A stretch of 64,000 bases of DNA from Methylophilus sp. Leaf416 (GCF_001424665.1 NZ_LMQS01000002.1:434001-498000), one strand, 5' to 3'; numbered from the stretch's first letter, positions 49,434 through 58,347 are shown. Made by a program: numbers and translations. The notes: generated by a model from the letters alone, not told the origin.

Positions 49434-50706
49434 AGATGTTTACGCGCTCTGTGATGCGAACTCTTTTTACGCTTCATGTGAGAAAGTATTCAGGCCAGAC
49501 TTGAAGGACAAGCCGGTAGTCGTGCTATCAAACAATGATGGCTGTGTGATTGCTCAAAGTAAAGAAGCTAAAGCATTGATTGAGCTTTGGATGTGTAGAC
49601 CATGGTTCGAGATAAAGGACGATGCCAAGCGTTTAGGTATTACAGCCTTCTCTTCTAACTATGAGTTCTACGCCAATATGAGCAATCGTTTCATGACCAC
49701 TTTAAGGCAGTTTGCACCAAGACAGGAGGTGTACTCGATTGATGAGTCATTCCTGGACTTTACTGGAGTGAAACGCGACTGGATAGCGCAAGGTCATGAA
49801 ATCAGAGAAACTGTATTGCAATGGACTAAATTACCAATCTGCGTAGGCTTCGGCACAACTAAAACATTGGCTAAGCTTGCTAATCACTGTGCAAAGAAGA
49901 TGCCTGATATGCAGGGAGTTTGCGATTTAGTCACCATGCCAAGTAAGCAGCTAGATGACATTATGCTGTCTCTGCCAGTTTCCAAGGTTTGGGGTGTCGG
50001 TCATAGGCTAGAGGCAAGGCTTAATGAATTAGGTGTTGATAATGTTTTAAGGCTAAAGCGAGCAGACCCTAAGAGAGTTCGGGACAAGTTTGGTGTGATA
50101 CTAGAGCGTACTGTAAGAGAGCTTAATGGCGAACGCTGGTTATCGCTTGAAGAGATGCTACCTGAAGCTAAACAGGTAATGAGTTCCCGCTCATTTGGTT
50201 ATAGATTGTCTACTCTGGATGAATTGAGAGAGCCTATCAGTTTTCATGCATCAAATGCGGCAGCCAGAATGCGGAATAAGGGTTTGTATGCAAATGCCGT
50301 ATATGTATTTGTGCAGAACAGCCCACATGATGAGGCTGAATATTACGGGCCGAGTTTAGTGATTCCATTACCCGCACCTACAGATAACGCCATGCTGATA
50401 ACGAATGCTGCTTTGTGGGGACTTAAGATGATATATAAAAAAGATGTTTACTACCTTAAAGGCGGTGTGATGCTAATGGATTTGGTACATGCAGGAAGTC
50501 AGCAAACCGATCTTTTTGGTTATTCAAAACAAGATGATAAAACCAGCAATCTTATGACTGCGATGGATCGCATTAACAATAAGTACAGCCGTGGCACTAT
50601 CAAATTAGCTTCAGAGGGAGTTAATAAGTCTTGGGCTATGAGAAGAGAATTGAAGAGTCCAGATTACACTGGTACTTGGAGTGAAATACCTACTGCTTAC
50701 TGCTGA
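49411..50706 (+). CDS. umuC: UmuC-like Y-family DNA polymerase
   Basis: The 431-aa protein shows Y-family motifs: [20 protein letters not shown] at the start, catalytic [13 protein letters not shown], the [11 protein letters not shown] HhH region and a little-finger domain with SRSFG. Conserved acidic residues are intact (Asp in CDAN, Asp-Glu in SIDES). The GTG start at 49411 lies within umuD, indicating translational coupling. Pol V allows replication past DNA damage and raises mutation. It is the rightmost clear gene of this strand in island 3. Confidence 0.93.
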   Translation: MSSLIQNEDVYALCDANSFYASCEKVFRPDLKDKPVVVLSNNDGCVIAQSKEAKALIELWMCRPWFEIKDDAKRLGITAFSSNYEFYANMSNRFMTTLRQFAPRQEVYSIDESFLDFTGVKRDWIAQGHEIRETVLQWTKLPICVGFGTTKTLAKLANHCAKKMPDMQGVCDLVTMPSKQLDDIMLSLPVSKVWGVGHRLEARLNELGVDNVLRLKRADPKRVRDKFGVILERTVRELNGERWLSLEEMLPEAKQVMSSRSFGYRLSTLDELREPISFHASNAAARMRNKGLYANAVYVFVQNSPHDEAEYYGPSLVIPLPAPTDNAMLITNAALWGLKMIYKKDVYYLKGGVMLMDLVHAGSQQTDLFGYSKQDDKTSNLMTAMDRINNKYSRGTIKLASEGVNKSWAMRRELKSPDYTGTWSEIPTAYC

Positions 50707-50754
50707 GAAAATTACTCAAGGTAATAGCCTCCACCTGGTTAAATCCAGACTCCC

Positions 50755-50880
50755 ACGCCAAGCCAACATAACGACCAACTATCGCCACCGGGATTACCGT
50801 CGTATCAGCCAGCTCCTGATTGCTTGGCTATGGCTCAAAACGTGCGGCTATGGGCAGGGTTTGGGGGTGCAGGTGGGTGG
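50755..50880. repeat. Dispersed palindromic repeat, copy A (best copy)
   Basis: The element reads CGCCAAGCCAACATAACGAC, then CCACCGGGATTACCGTCGTA, TCAGCCAGCTCCTGATTGCT, TGGCTATGGCTCAAAACGTG and GGGGGTGCAGGTGG. CCAAGC and GCTTGG form an inverted pair. Other copies lie at 160, 5240, 7670 and 8340. It directly follows the umuC stop and precedes repeat R3. Confidence 0.7.
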
Positions 50881-50904
50881 TTTGGGCGTACGCTGAAATT
50901 CATT

Positions 50905-50985
50905 CGACGACCTGACGAAACCGACGCCAGTCAGAAAGCCATACAGTGCATCGAAAGGCGACGAGTCGTCGAGTGCGTCGGGTGA
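50905..50985. repeat. GTCG-rich palindromic repeat R3 (inverted)
   Basis: The reverse complement matches R2 at 44850 closely: ACCCGACGCACTCGACGACT, CGTCGCC, TATGGC, GGCGTCGGTTTCGTCAGG and TCGTCG. R2 and R3 therefore bracket the 6-kb ardB-to-umuC block in opposite orientation. Confidence 0.78.
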
Positions 50986-51019
50986 ATCAGTACAACAAGA
51001 ATATTTTGGTGCTCAATTC

Positions 51020-51430
51020 TTAGCACTTAATAAAGTCACCCGAGTAAATTAAGCCCATACCTGCTGGTAGATCAAGAACAGATGACCACAAGACTCCAGC
51101 TAGAATCCACTTAAACTTTTGACTCGTATCCAATTGCCCACTATAAAAGATATGAAACAACATACTCCATTCAACAGCTCGAATTGGCAGTAAAATTAAG
51201 AAATAAGAGAAAACGAAATATTCGTCTTTGAGAGATACATTCAAGAACTCTAATCCCATCACTACTAGACTAAAAAACAGACCAAATATGAACCCTAGAA
51301 GCAATTTAGCAAAACCAACTTTAATTACTGACTGAGATGAGTTAAGTCTTTTATTGATGAAGCTAGCTGCAATCACATAACCAACTAACTTTATAAATGT
51401 GAATACCAGAACTGAATAAGTGATATCCAT
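51020..51430 (-). CDS. Multi-TM membrane protein, unknown
   Basis: The 136-aa protein has four predicted helices (YSVLVFTFIKLVGYVIAAS, FAKLLLGFIFGLFFSLVVMG, YFVFSYFLILLPIRAVEWS, and a C-terminal FKWILAGVLWSSVLDL). AAGGGTGG precedes ATG 51430. No family recognised. It is the last gene of island 3 before arm Z and core 4. Confidence 0.68.
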   Translation of the reverse strand: MDITYSVLVFTFIKLVGYVIAASFINKRLNSSQSVIKVGFAKLLLGFIFGLFFSLVVMGLEFLNVSLKDEYFVFSYFLILLPIRAVEWSMLFHIFYSGQLDTSQKFKWILAGVLWSSVLDLPAGMGLIYSGDFIKC

Positions 51431-51469
51431 AATCCACCCTTATTTTTAACTCACACCAGTTTACCTCAC

Positions 51470-51517
51470 CCCAAAACAAAAAAGACCCAAGGCGTTAACC
51501 TTGAGTCTCCCTATAAA
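51470..51517 (-). terminator. Arm Z with terminator (left of att core 4)
   Basis: The hairpin GACTCAAGG/CCTTGGGTC and the following T-run are nearly identical to those left of core 1 (14748-14785), including CCCAAGGCGTTAACCTTGAG. Core 1 and core 4 thus share a left arm that differs from arm Y at cores 2, 3 and 5. Confidence 0.85.
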
Positions 51518-51565
51518 TGGTGGCCCCTCTGTGAGTCGAACACAGCACCAACGGATTATGAGTCC
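51518..51565 (-). repeat. att core 4: tRNA-Ile2 3' part (boundary islands 3/4)
   Basis: These 48 bp are identical to the 3' part of the intact tRNA gene. Arm Z lies to its left and arm X to its right. It separates the defence/mobility island from the copper island. Confidence 0.95.
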
Positions 51566-51681
51566 ACATTGTTGAGGCACTATGCTTACCATTACGCAAC
51601 AATACATATACTTAAATTACGTTATGCAACTAAATAGATGCGTCATCTAACTATAGCGTCGAACTTTTGTTGTACTTCTGT
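51566..51681. repeat. Arm X, copy 3
   Basis: This is a third copy of the 117-bp arm, more diverged than the other two (for example CATTGTTGAGGCACTATG), but retaining both ATTACGCAAC-like decamers and the GTTGTACTTCTGT end. It opens the copper island. Confidence 0.85.
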
Positions 51682-51697
51682 ATAGTCTTAACTCAAC

Positions 51698-51724
51698 CAT
51701 CTCAACGTTTAAAGTAAGGGACCT
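51698..51724. repeat. Partial attC-like sequence
   Basis: TCAACGTTTAAAGTAAGGGA matches one side of the attC sites of island 1 (TAACGTTTGAAGTAAGGGGC). The opposite side and hairpin are missing. It lies 17 bp beyond arm X, close to where attC 1 lies relative to arm X copy 1. It looks like a relic of a cassette array. Confidence 0.5.
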
Positions 51725-51878
51725 AGATTAATTTAAAATCAGTAATTTAGCGTAATTTTTTTAATATTCAAAAAACTGATTAGTGTACTGATTTTGTACT
51801 AATCAAAGCGTTACATTAGATAGGCCACCACAGATGAATAAACGTCACCTCATAGGATTCATTAATTGAAAAAATTAG

Positions 51879-51909
51879 TTGACCTTCCTATTGTAGGAAG
51901 CTTTAGACT
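51879..51909 (+). promoter_or_regulatory. CueR-type copper promoter of copA
   Basis: The -35 TTGACC and -10 TAGACT are separated by 19 bp, with the dyad ACCTTCC-TATTGTA-GGAAGCT in the spacer. Overlong spacers with this dyad are diagnostic of MerR-family copper activators, which untwist the promoter when Cu(I) is bound. The cueR gene is nearby. Confidence 0.9.
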
Positions 51910-51939
51910 GGAAATATACTTAATACAAGTTTCCGGATT

Positions 51940-54435
51940 ATGAGCATGTCCAAAAAGACTTTAAGTGATGCCATCCAAAATATCTCACTTCCTATCGAAG
52001 GGATGACATGCGCCAGCTGTGTAGGGCGTGTTGAAGCCGCCTTAACAAAGGTACCTGGCGTTGAAAGTGTCTCAGTCAACCTGACAAGTGAGCGAGCGAC
52101 TATTCACGTTACCGAAGAGGTAAATCGCACAGCCTTGATCGAAGCTGTTCATAAAGTTGGTTATGAAGTTCCAACATCCAAAATAGAACTCAATGTTATT
52201 GGCATGACCTGTGCGTCATGTGTTGGCCGTGTTGAGAAAGCCCTCAAATCTGTACCAGGGGTCGTTGAAGCTACAGTTAACTTGGCCACTGAACGTGCCT
52301 CCGTTGATGGCTCTGCCAGTTCAGAAGATTTGATTTCCGCGATCGAGCGTATTGGTTACGAAGCTAAGGTCATTGATTCCCCGGTACAGGATGTAGCAGA
52401 GAGTCAAAAAGAGATTGAATTACTCAAGTTGAAGCGGGACCTCATTCTGGCAGCAGCACTATCGTTACCAGTGTTTGTAATGGAAATGGGTGCGCATTTG
52501 ATATCAGGTGTTCATGAATTAATCATGGATACCATTGGCATGAACACCAGTTGGTACGTGCAGTTTATGTTGACGGCTCTGGTATTGGCTTTTCCTGGTA
52601 GACGCTTTTACCAGAAAGGCTTTCCTGCACTGTTTAGGCTTGCTCCAGACATGAACTCGCTCGTAGCAGTAGGTACAGCTGCGGCTTTCGGATATTCAAT
52701 AGTCGCGACCTTTGCTTCAGGACTGTTACCGGAAGGAACGGTCAATGTCTATTATGAAGCGGCTGCAGTCATTGTGGTTTTGATCTTACTTGGCCGATTT
52801 CTGGAGGCGCGTGCCAAGGGGCACACTTCCGAAGCAATCAAGCGCCTGGCAAAAATGCAGGTCAAAGAAGCGCATGTCATGCGCAATCATCGCTTTTTGG
52901 ATGTGCATATCAATGAAGTGGTGCTGAATGATGTGCTCGAAGTGCGACCGGGTGAGAGAGTGCCGGTAGACGGTGAAGTTACCAATGGTAAAAGTTTCGT
53001 TGATGAATCCATGATCACTGGTGAACCCATGCCTGTCGAGAAGAGCCTGGGTAGTTCCGTAGTCGGGGGCACCATCAATCAGAAAGGTGTTTTGGAGATG
53101 CGTGCGACAGCCGTTGGTAACCAAACCATGCTGGCTCAGATCATACGTATGGTGGAACAGGCACAAGGATCTAAGCTACCAATACAGGCGCTCGTCGACA
53201 AAGTGACCATGTGGTTTGTCCCAGCTGTCATGGGTGCTGCATTGATCACATTTACAAGCTGGATGATTTTTGGGCCTTCGCCTGCGTTGACTTTCGCACT
53301 TGTGAATGCAGTCTCCGTGTTGATCATTGCGTGTCCATGTGCCATGGGATTGGCCACGCCAACGTCAATCATGGTAGGAACCGGGCGAGGCGCCGAGCTA
53401 GGCGTTTTGTTCAGAAAAGGCGAAGCATTACAGTTACTCAAGGATGCCAAAGTTGTCGCAGTTGACAAAACCGGTACGCTCACAGAAGGACGGCCAGTGC
53501 TGACCGACCTTGAAGTTACAGAGGGCTTCGAGCGTAAAAGTCTTCTTGCAAAAATCGGGGCGGTTGAATCTAAATCCGAGCATCCAATCGCCCGCGCTAT
53601 TGTAGCCGCTGCCACTGAAAATGGACAATCGCTACCGTCTTTAACAGACTTTGAATCTGTAACTGGTATGGGCGTAAGAGCAGGTGTTGAAGGTGTTCTT
53701 GTGGAAGTGGGGGCTGATCGCTTCATGCGACAACTGGGGTTAGATTTGAACGTCTTTGCGCAAACTGCTGAGCGGTTGAGTAAAGAAGGTAAGTCACCCT
53801 TATATGCCGCTATTGATGGTCAGTTGGCTGGTATTATTGCAGTGGCTGACCCTATAAAAACTTCAACACCAGGTGCAATTGCTACACTGCATCAGTTAGG
53901 TCTGAAAGTGGCTATGATTACTGGAGATAATGCCAAGACCGCACATGCAGTCGCCCGCCAGCTAGGCATTGATGAAGTCATTGCTGAGGTCATGCCTGAG
54001 GGTAAAGTGGAGGCTGTACGTCGCTTGAAATCTACTTACGGGCAGATTGCTTTTGTGGGGGATGGCATTAATGATGCCCCCGCGCTGGCAGAAGCAGATG
54101 TGGGCCTGGCAATCGGGACCGGTACAGATATCGCTGTAGAATCAGCAGATGTTGTCTTGATGTCTGGCAATCTGCAAGGAGTGCCGAATGCGATTGCTTT
54201 ATCCAAAGCAACGATAGGAAATATTCATCAAAACCTGTTCTGGGCATTTGCTTATAACACGGCGTTGATTCCGGTAGCGGCTGGTGCACTTTATCCTGCC
54301 TGGGGCTTACTACTTTCACCAGTATTTGCTGCCGGCGCAATGGCTTTATCGAGCGTGTTCGTTTTAGGGAATGCTTTGCGCTTACGGACATTCAAACCAC
54401 CTCTAGTGGAATTCAACAATCCACAAAACCTTTGA
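51940..54435 (+). CDS. copA: Copper-exporting P1B-type ATPase
   Basis: The 831-aa inner-membrane pump has two N-terminal heavy-metal-binding domains (each [12 protein letters not shown], around residues 20 and 90) and about eight TM helices. The metal-translocating motif is [15 protein letters not shown], the phosphorylation site is DKTGTLTEG, and the hinge motif is [19 protein letters not shown] plus the HMA pair indicate Cu(I) export from cytosol to periplasm. The start is either of two ATGs two codons apart; the ribosome site is weak. Expression is driven by a CueR-type promoter 30 bp upstream. Confidence 0.96.
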   Translation: MSMSKKTLSDAIQNISLPIEGMTCASCVGRVEAALTKVPGVESVSVNLTSERATIHVTEEVNRTALIEAVHKVGYEVPTSKIELNVIGMTCASCVGRVEKALKSVPGVVEATVNLATERASVDGSASSEDLISAIERIGYEAKVIDSPVQDVAESQKEIELLKLKRDLILAAALSLPVFVMEMGAHLISGVHELIMDTIGMNTSWYVQFMLTALVLAFPGRRFYQKGFPALFRLAPDMNSLVAVGTAAAFGYSIVATFASGLLPEGTVNVYYEAAAVIVVLILLGRFLEARAKGHTSEAIKRLAKMQVKEAHVMRNHRFLDVHINEVVLNDVLEVRPGERVPVDGEVTNGKSFVDESMITGEPMPVEKSLGSSVVGGTINQKGVLEMRATAVGNQTMLAQIIRMVEQAQGSKLPIQALVDKVTMWFVPAVMGAALITFTSWMIFGPSPALTFALVNAVSVLIIACPCAMGLATPTSIMVGTGRGAELGVLFRKGEALQLLKDAKVVAVDKTGTLTEGRPVLTDLEVTEGFERKSLLAKIGAVESKSEHPIARAIVAAATENGQSLPSLTDFESVTGMGVRAGVEGVLVEVGADRFMRQLGLDLNVFAQTAERLSKEGKSPLYAAIDGQLAGIIAVADPIKTSTPGAIATLHQLGLKVAMITGDNAKTAHAVARQLGIDEVIAEVMPEGKVEAVRRLKSTYGQIAFVGDGINDAPALAEADVGLAIGTGTDIAVESADVVLMSGNLQGVPNAIALSKATIGNIHQNLFWAFAYNTALIPVAAGALYPAWGLLLSPVFAAGAMALSSVFVLGNALRLRTFKPPLVEFNNPQNL

Positions 54436-54445
54436 ATAATAATGC

Positions 54446-54476
54446 TTGACCTTACCATTATTGGAACCTTTAAGCT
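54446..54476 (+). promoter_or_regulatory. Second CueR-type promoter (copZ)
   Basis: TTGACC and TAAGCT are separated by exactly 19 bp with the dyad ACCTTACCATTATTGGAACCT-like spacer. It begins 10 bp after the copA stop codon and drives copZ, so pump and chaperone have parallel copper control. Confidence 0.88.
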
Positions 54477-54511
54477 TAAATTACTACCAATTATTCTTTA
54501 AGGAGTTGATG

Positions 54512-54706
54512 ATGGAATTTCATATTGAAAATATGACCTGCGGTGGATGTGCAAGGGGTGTGACAAGTGCCATTAAAGCCATAGACCCAGAAGCAAGCAT
54601 TACTACGGATCCTCCAACCAGAACGGTCAACGTTGAAAGCAGTATTGCAAAAGACGAGATCGTTTCAGCGCTTATAGATGCTGGTTTTCCACCTGAAACT
54701 AAGTAA
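54512..54706 (+). CDS. copZ: Copper chaperone CopZ-like
   Basis: The 64-aa protein is a single heavy-metal-associated domain. The metal site is MTCGGCARGV near the N-terminus and the C-terminal part has DAGFPPE. It would carry Cu(I) to CopA. AAGGAG lies 6 nt before ATG 54512; the longer frame upstream lies in the promoter. It sits between copA and cueR. Confidence 0.9.
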   Translation: MEFHIENMTCGGCARGVTSAIKAIDPEASITTDPPTRTVNVESSIAKDEIVSALIDAGFPPETK

Positions 54707-54766
54707 TTTCTATCTGCCTGCTGAGCAATATCAGCAGGCTTCTTACCTATCACTTGGGCATGAACG

Positions 54767-55171
54767 ATGAGTTTATTTAATATTGGGCAAGCTGCAAAGG
54801 CGTCGGGTATATCGACCAAAATGATCCGGCATTACGAAAGCGTCGGGTTGTTGCCTGCTGCTTCAAGAACTTTTGCGGGATATCGTCAATATTCTGAAAA
54901 AGACATCCACACGCTGAGCTTTATCAGACACTCCCGCGATTTAGGCTTTTCTATCAAGCAAATTGAGGAGTTATTAAGCTTATGGCAAGACCCGCATCGG
55001 CCAAGCAGCAAAGTGAAAGAGTTAGCAACTGCCCATGTTGAGGCCTTAAACCAGAAGATTCAAAGCCTGATGTCGATTAAGTCGGAGCTCCAAAAGCTTG
55101 TGCATTGCTGTCATGGGGATGATCGCCCAGAGTGCCCCATTCTGGAGCAACTTGCGCTTAATCAAACATAG
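54767..55171 (+). CDS. cueR: Copper-responsive MerR-family activator CueR
   Basis: The 134-aa protein has the MerR winged helix (NIGQAAKASGISTKMIRHYE, then YRQYSEKDIHTLSFIRHSRD), a long dimerisation helix, and the C-terminal copper loop CCHGDDRPECPI, whose two outer cysteines bind a single Cu(I). It should act on the two 19-bp-spacer promoters upstream of copA and copZ. It follows copZ by 60 bp and may be cotranscribed with it. Confidence 0.94.
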   Translation: MSLFNIGQAAKASGISTKMIRHYESVGLLPAASRTFAGYRQYSEKDIHTLSFIRHSRDLGFSIKQIEELLSLWQDPHRPSSKVKELATAHVEALNQKIQSLMSIKSELQKLVHCCHGDDRPECPILEQLALNQT

Positions 55172-55242
55172 GATATTTCATAACAGGAAAATTTCAGTTT
55201 GGCACTGAATCATTTTTAATTTAGGGTTATCATAATCTCATC

Positions 55243-55623
55243 GTGAGAAAACTCATCCAGATCTTCGCTATTTGGCTCATAACAATCATTCTACCGGTGC
55301 AGGGATTTGCAGCGATTAGCATGATGAATTGTGAAAAGCCACAAAACCAGCACAACCATGAAAGTGTCAGTGGTCATAGCCATGAACACCACGAGGGTGC
55401 TGTGGATAGTCATGCTCACAAACATCAAGATGATACTAAGCACGCTTGTAACCATTGTTCCAAATGTTCAGTCTGCTGTTCAGGCTTCGCCTTTGCAGCC
55501 TCGGGTGGTGATCTAAAGCATCATTTGATTGTTGCAGGTACGGCAATAGGTTTTATCGTCCCAGATTTCACTAGCCACATATCCTCCGGCCCTGAGCGAC
55601 CTCCGCGTTTTATCCTCATTTAG
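55243..55623 (+). CDS. His/Cys-rich exported protein of copper island
   Basis: The 126-aa protein has an N-terminal signal peptide (IQIFAIWLITIILPVQGFAA), a His-rich stretch (HNHESVSGHSHEHHEG, then HAHKHQDDTKHACNHCSKCS) and a cysteine cluster (CNHCSKCSVCCSG). A second hydrophobic segment follows. It is probably a periplasmic or membrane-bound metal binder that sequesters copper. GTG start with weak ribosome site; no in-frame ATG fits better. I do not know a named family; CopL-like proteins are comparable in composition. Confidence 0.72.
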   Translation: MRKLIQIFAIWLITIILPVQGFAAISMMNCEKPQNQHNHESVSGHSHEHHEGAVDSHAHKHQDDTKHACNHCSKCSVCCSGFAFAASGGDLKHHLIVAGTAIGFIVPDFTSHISSGPERPPRFILI

Positions 55624-55744
55624 TTTGTTATTGGCTGAAGTCCTATCAGGTCTTTAGCCACCACACTTATGCTTTTGCATGCTCGCGGCAGGCGAAAGAA
55701 TGCGTTTCCAATGGATGTTTGGGAATTCTAAATGAGAGGTTAAT

Positions 55745-56977
55745 ATGAAATTTCCTACCCGAAAGAGAGCTTGGATAGCTCCTCTTCATCAATACTTACT
55801 ATGTCTTTCAATGGCATTGGGGATTGGCGTATCATTTGCGGAAGAAATTCCCGCGCCATACCAGTCCACGTTTGAAGATTACAAGGCGACCAATAGTGAC
55901 AATCAAAAAAATTGGAAATCACTAGATTCTTCGATTGCAGACCAAGGACATCAAATGTCGGGGATGCAGCACGCCTCGGACCAACCAATGAATCATGAAG
56001 CGATGGGACATAGTATGTCTCATGGCGATACGCATGCTTCCCACGGCTCAAAATCTCAGATGCCACCCATGGACCATAACAGCATGCCGGGGATGGACCA
56101 TAGCAAAATGCATGAGATGAATAGTCAGGCTGAGGACATGGACCACAGCATGGCAAGCATGGATCACAAATCATCTTCATCTGAAATGTCGGCACACACG
56201 CACGACCATGGAATGCATGCTGAAATGGGTCATCACTCCATGCAAAATATGAATCATTCGGGAAGTGAGAGTGAAGAGGCTTTATCAATGGCCCATGCGC
56301 ATGGAAATTCGGAGAGTGAGCTTGCGGAAGAGGATTTCTCAAGCCATATCCATGAGTCTTCAGAAGCTCTTAAATCAGAAGTGCCCTCAGAACACACCGG
56401 TTTCCAGATTGTTCCAAATTTGCATCCGGCAATCGTGCACTTTCCAATTGCGTTGACGATGGTGGCATTTATTTTAGGCCTAGCTGCTCGCTTGCGCCGC
56501 CAATCTGCATCATCCACTTCATTGGATGCCGCAGCATATCACGTATTGATCCTAGCTGCTGTGAGTGCTGTAGCTGCCGTTGGTTTTGGTTGGCTGGCAT
56601 TCAACTCAACCATGAATCACGATGATGCCGGCCATGCTGCCATGTTATTGCATCGTGCCTGGGCAATCCCTACTGCTGTTGGATTGGTGCTCGTTGCAGT
56701 CTGGCACTCGTTGAAGTCGCGTCAGGACATGCCGATGTCCATTCCTGTATTAGTTTGCCTGGCTGGTTTATCCATGGCTGTAACGACAACGGCATGGCTG
56801 GGCGGTGAAGTGGTTTATCGCCATGGCATTGGTGTTCTATCTTTACCTGCATCTGGTGGTCATCACCACGTTGGACATCACCATGGTGAAGCAAGTGAAT
56901 CAGCAATACCAGCTCAAGACAACCATTCAGGTCATCAACATGAATCATCATCTGAAGGAGATTCACATGCGCACTAA
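55745..56977 (+). CDS. Met/His-rich copper-binding protein fused to DUF2231 membrane domain
   Basis: The 410-aa protein has a signal peptide, then a periplasmic region (about residues 60-210) packed with M-x-H, MDHS and HGM-like repeats resembling the N-terminal copper-binding region of CopB. A DUF2231-type domain with four TM helices follows (starting NLHPAIVHFPIALTMVAFIL) and a His-rich tail (GGHHHVGHHHG). DUF2231 proteins occur with cytochromes and redox partners; fusion to a copper-buffer region is unusual. It overlaps the downstream lipoprotein gene by 11 bp, so the two are translated together. Confidence 0.78.
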   Translation: MKFPTRKRAWIAPLHQYLLCLSMALGIGVSFAEEIPAPYQSTFEDYKATNSDNQKNWKSLDSSIADQGHQMSGMQHASDQPMNHEAMGHSMSHGDTHASHGSKSQMPPMDHNSMPGMDHSKMHEMNSQAEDMDHSMASMDHKSSSSEMSAHTHDHGMHAEMGHHSMQNMNHSGSESEEALSMAHAHGNSESELAEEDFSSHIHESSEALKSEVPSEHTGFQIVPNLHPAIVHFPIALTMVAFILGLAARLRRQSASSTSLDAAAYHVLILAAVSAVAAVGFGWLAFNSTMNHDDAGHAAMLLHRAWAIPTAVGLVLVAVWHSLKSRQDMPMSIPVLVCLAGLSMAVTTTAWLGGEVVYRHGIGVLSLPASGGHHHVGHHHGEASESAIPAQDNHSGHQHESSSEGDSHAH

Positions 56978-58346
56978 TATTGGAACCTTCAGGGCACGCA
57001 GCGTCATTCTTGTTGCCGTAAGCTTGTTATTAGGTGGATGCGCGACCTTCTCAAAAGATGGCGGCATGGATGAGGTACAAAAGCAAACTCAACCGCACCT
57101 GAAGCAAGAGTATGAATGGGCTAAGACTGAAGAGTCTAAAAAGTCCCTGCAGGACAAGACTCAGGCATTGCTCGCACAACCTTTGGATGTAGAGGGTGCA
57201 GTACAGGTGGCGCTTTTTAACAACAAAGGACTACAGGCCTCATTCTACGAACTGGGCATCTCAGAAGCAGACTTGGTACAGGCTGGCCGATTGCCTAATC
57301 CACGTTTCTCTATGCTTTATGCGCGTGATGCTGGTGAGTATAAGATTGAGCAGGCATTCACGTTCAACGTCTTCTCCTTGATCACTATGCCTAAAGCTGT
57401 TGAGATTGAAAAAAGACGTTTTGCCCAGACACAAGCATCTACCGCTATTGAAGTCCTGAAGCTCGCCTATCAGACACGTATCGCTTATTTTAATGCGGTA
57501 GCCGCTACTGAACTGGCCAGATATAGCGCGCAAGTAAAAGAGTCTGCAGAAGCTAGTGCTGAGTTGGCTAAACGACTGCATGAAACCGGCAACTGGAATC
57601 GACTGGAGCAGTCACGCGAGCAAAGCTTCTATGCAGATGCCGCACTGGAATATGCGAATGCGAAAAATGCTGAAGTGAGGGCATATGAGGCTTTAGCCAG
57701 GCAATTAGGCGTAAAAGCTTCACAACTCAAAATCCAATCTCGGCTACCTGATCTGCCAAAGTCTCTTTCGGAGTTACAGGCCTTTGAACAAAATGCCTAT
57801 GAACAACGATTGGATCTGCTGGTTAAGCGCTCTGAAATGGATGCCTTGGCTAAACAGCTAGGACTGACCAAAACAACGCGATTCATCAATGTGATCGAGT
57901 TAGGCCCTGCACGTGTATTGGAAGGCAGAAGAAGCGAGCCCTATAAAAAAGGTATCGATATCGCTTTTGAAATCCCGTTGTTTGACTGGGGCCAAGCCAA
58001 GGTGCCACGGGCAGAGTCCATTTATATGCAGTCTGTACAGGAAACTGCTCAGTTGGTGACCAATGCGCAATCTGAGATACGTGAGCGGTACAACACCTAC
58101 CGCACCAGGCATGATGTCACTCGTCACATTCGCGATGAGATTGTGCCATTACGTAAACGCATATTGTACGAAGATCAGCTACGTTATAACGGCATGCTCA
58201 CAAGCCCATTTGAATTATTTGGCGATGCCAGAGCACAAGTACAAAGCGTAAAAGGCTATATCGAATCATTACGCGACTTCTGGTTAGCTGATGCTGAATT
58301 ACAAGCTGCTTTAGTCGCTAGTCCTCGTTTGATGGAAGGTCAATAA
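56967..58346 (+). CDS. TolC-family outer-membrane factor lipoprotein
   Basis: The 459-aa protein has a lipoprotein signal (VILVAVSLLLGGCATFSKDG) and the two-repeat helical TolC/OMF architecture (for example LDVEGAVQVALFNNKGLQAS and PYKKGIDIAFEIPLFDWGQA). No RND or ABC pump is encoded nearby, so it may serve a trimeric pump elsewhere or act with the multicopper oxidase, as in other copper operons where such a gene precedes copA-type oxidases. AAGGAG is 6 nt before ATG 56967, which overlaps the end of the previous gene. Confidence 0.88.
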   Translation: MRTNIGTFRARSVILVAVSLLLGGCATFSKDGGMDEVQKQTQPHLKQEYEWAKTEESKKSLQDKTQALLAQPLDVEGAVQVALFNNKGLQASFYELGISEADLVQAGRLPNPRFSMLYARDAGEYKIEQAFTFNVFSLITMPKAVEIEKRRFAQTQASTAIEVLKLAYQTRIAYFNAVAATELARYSAQVKESAEASAELAKRLHETGNWNRLEQSREQSFYADAALEYANAKNAEVRAYEALARQLGVKASQLKIQSRLPDLPKSLSELQAFEQNAYEQRLDLLVKRSEMDALAKQLGLTKTTRFINVIELGPARVLEGRRSEPYKKGIDIAFEIPLFDWGQAKVPRAESIYMQSVQETAQLVTNAQSEIRERYNTYRTRHDVTRHIRDEIVPLRKRILYEDQLRYNGMLTSPFELFGDARAQVQSVKGYIESLRDFWLADAELQAALVASPRLMEGQ

Positions 58347-58347
58347 A

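Noticed and set aside
50681-50896. 71-aa plus-strand frame after umuC
   Set aside because: It overlaps the end of umuC and consists mainly of dispersed repeat copy A; its product is low in complexity and lacks a ribosome site.
40540-50985. R1-R3 repeats as a CRISPR array
   Set aside because: There are only three copies, kilobases apart and in mixed orientation, with no regular spacers and no cas genes.
14794-51565. Extra tRNA genes at the four core repeats
   Set aside because: Each repeat contains only the 3' part up to the anticodon; the D arm and 5' acceptor strand are missing, so no functional tRNA can form.
53136-53726. 196-aa minus-strand frame within copA
   Set aside because: It lies entirely within the highly conserved P-type ATPase coding sequence and has no ribosome site or recognisable domain.
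55755-56342. 195-aa minus-strand frame opposite the Met/His-rich copper protein
   Set aside because: It is a shadow of the repetitive Met/His codons; the plus-strand gene has a signal peptide, TM helices and operon context.
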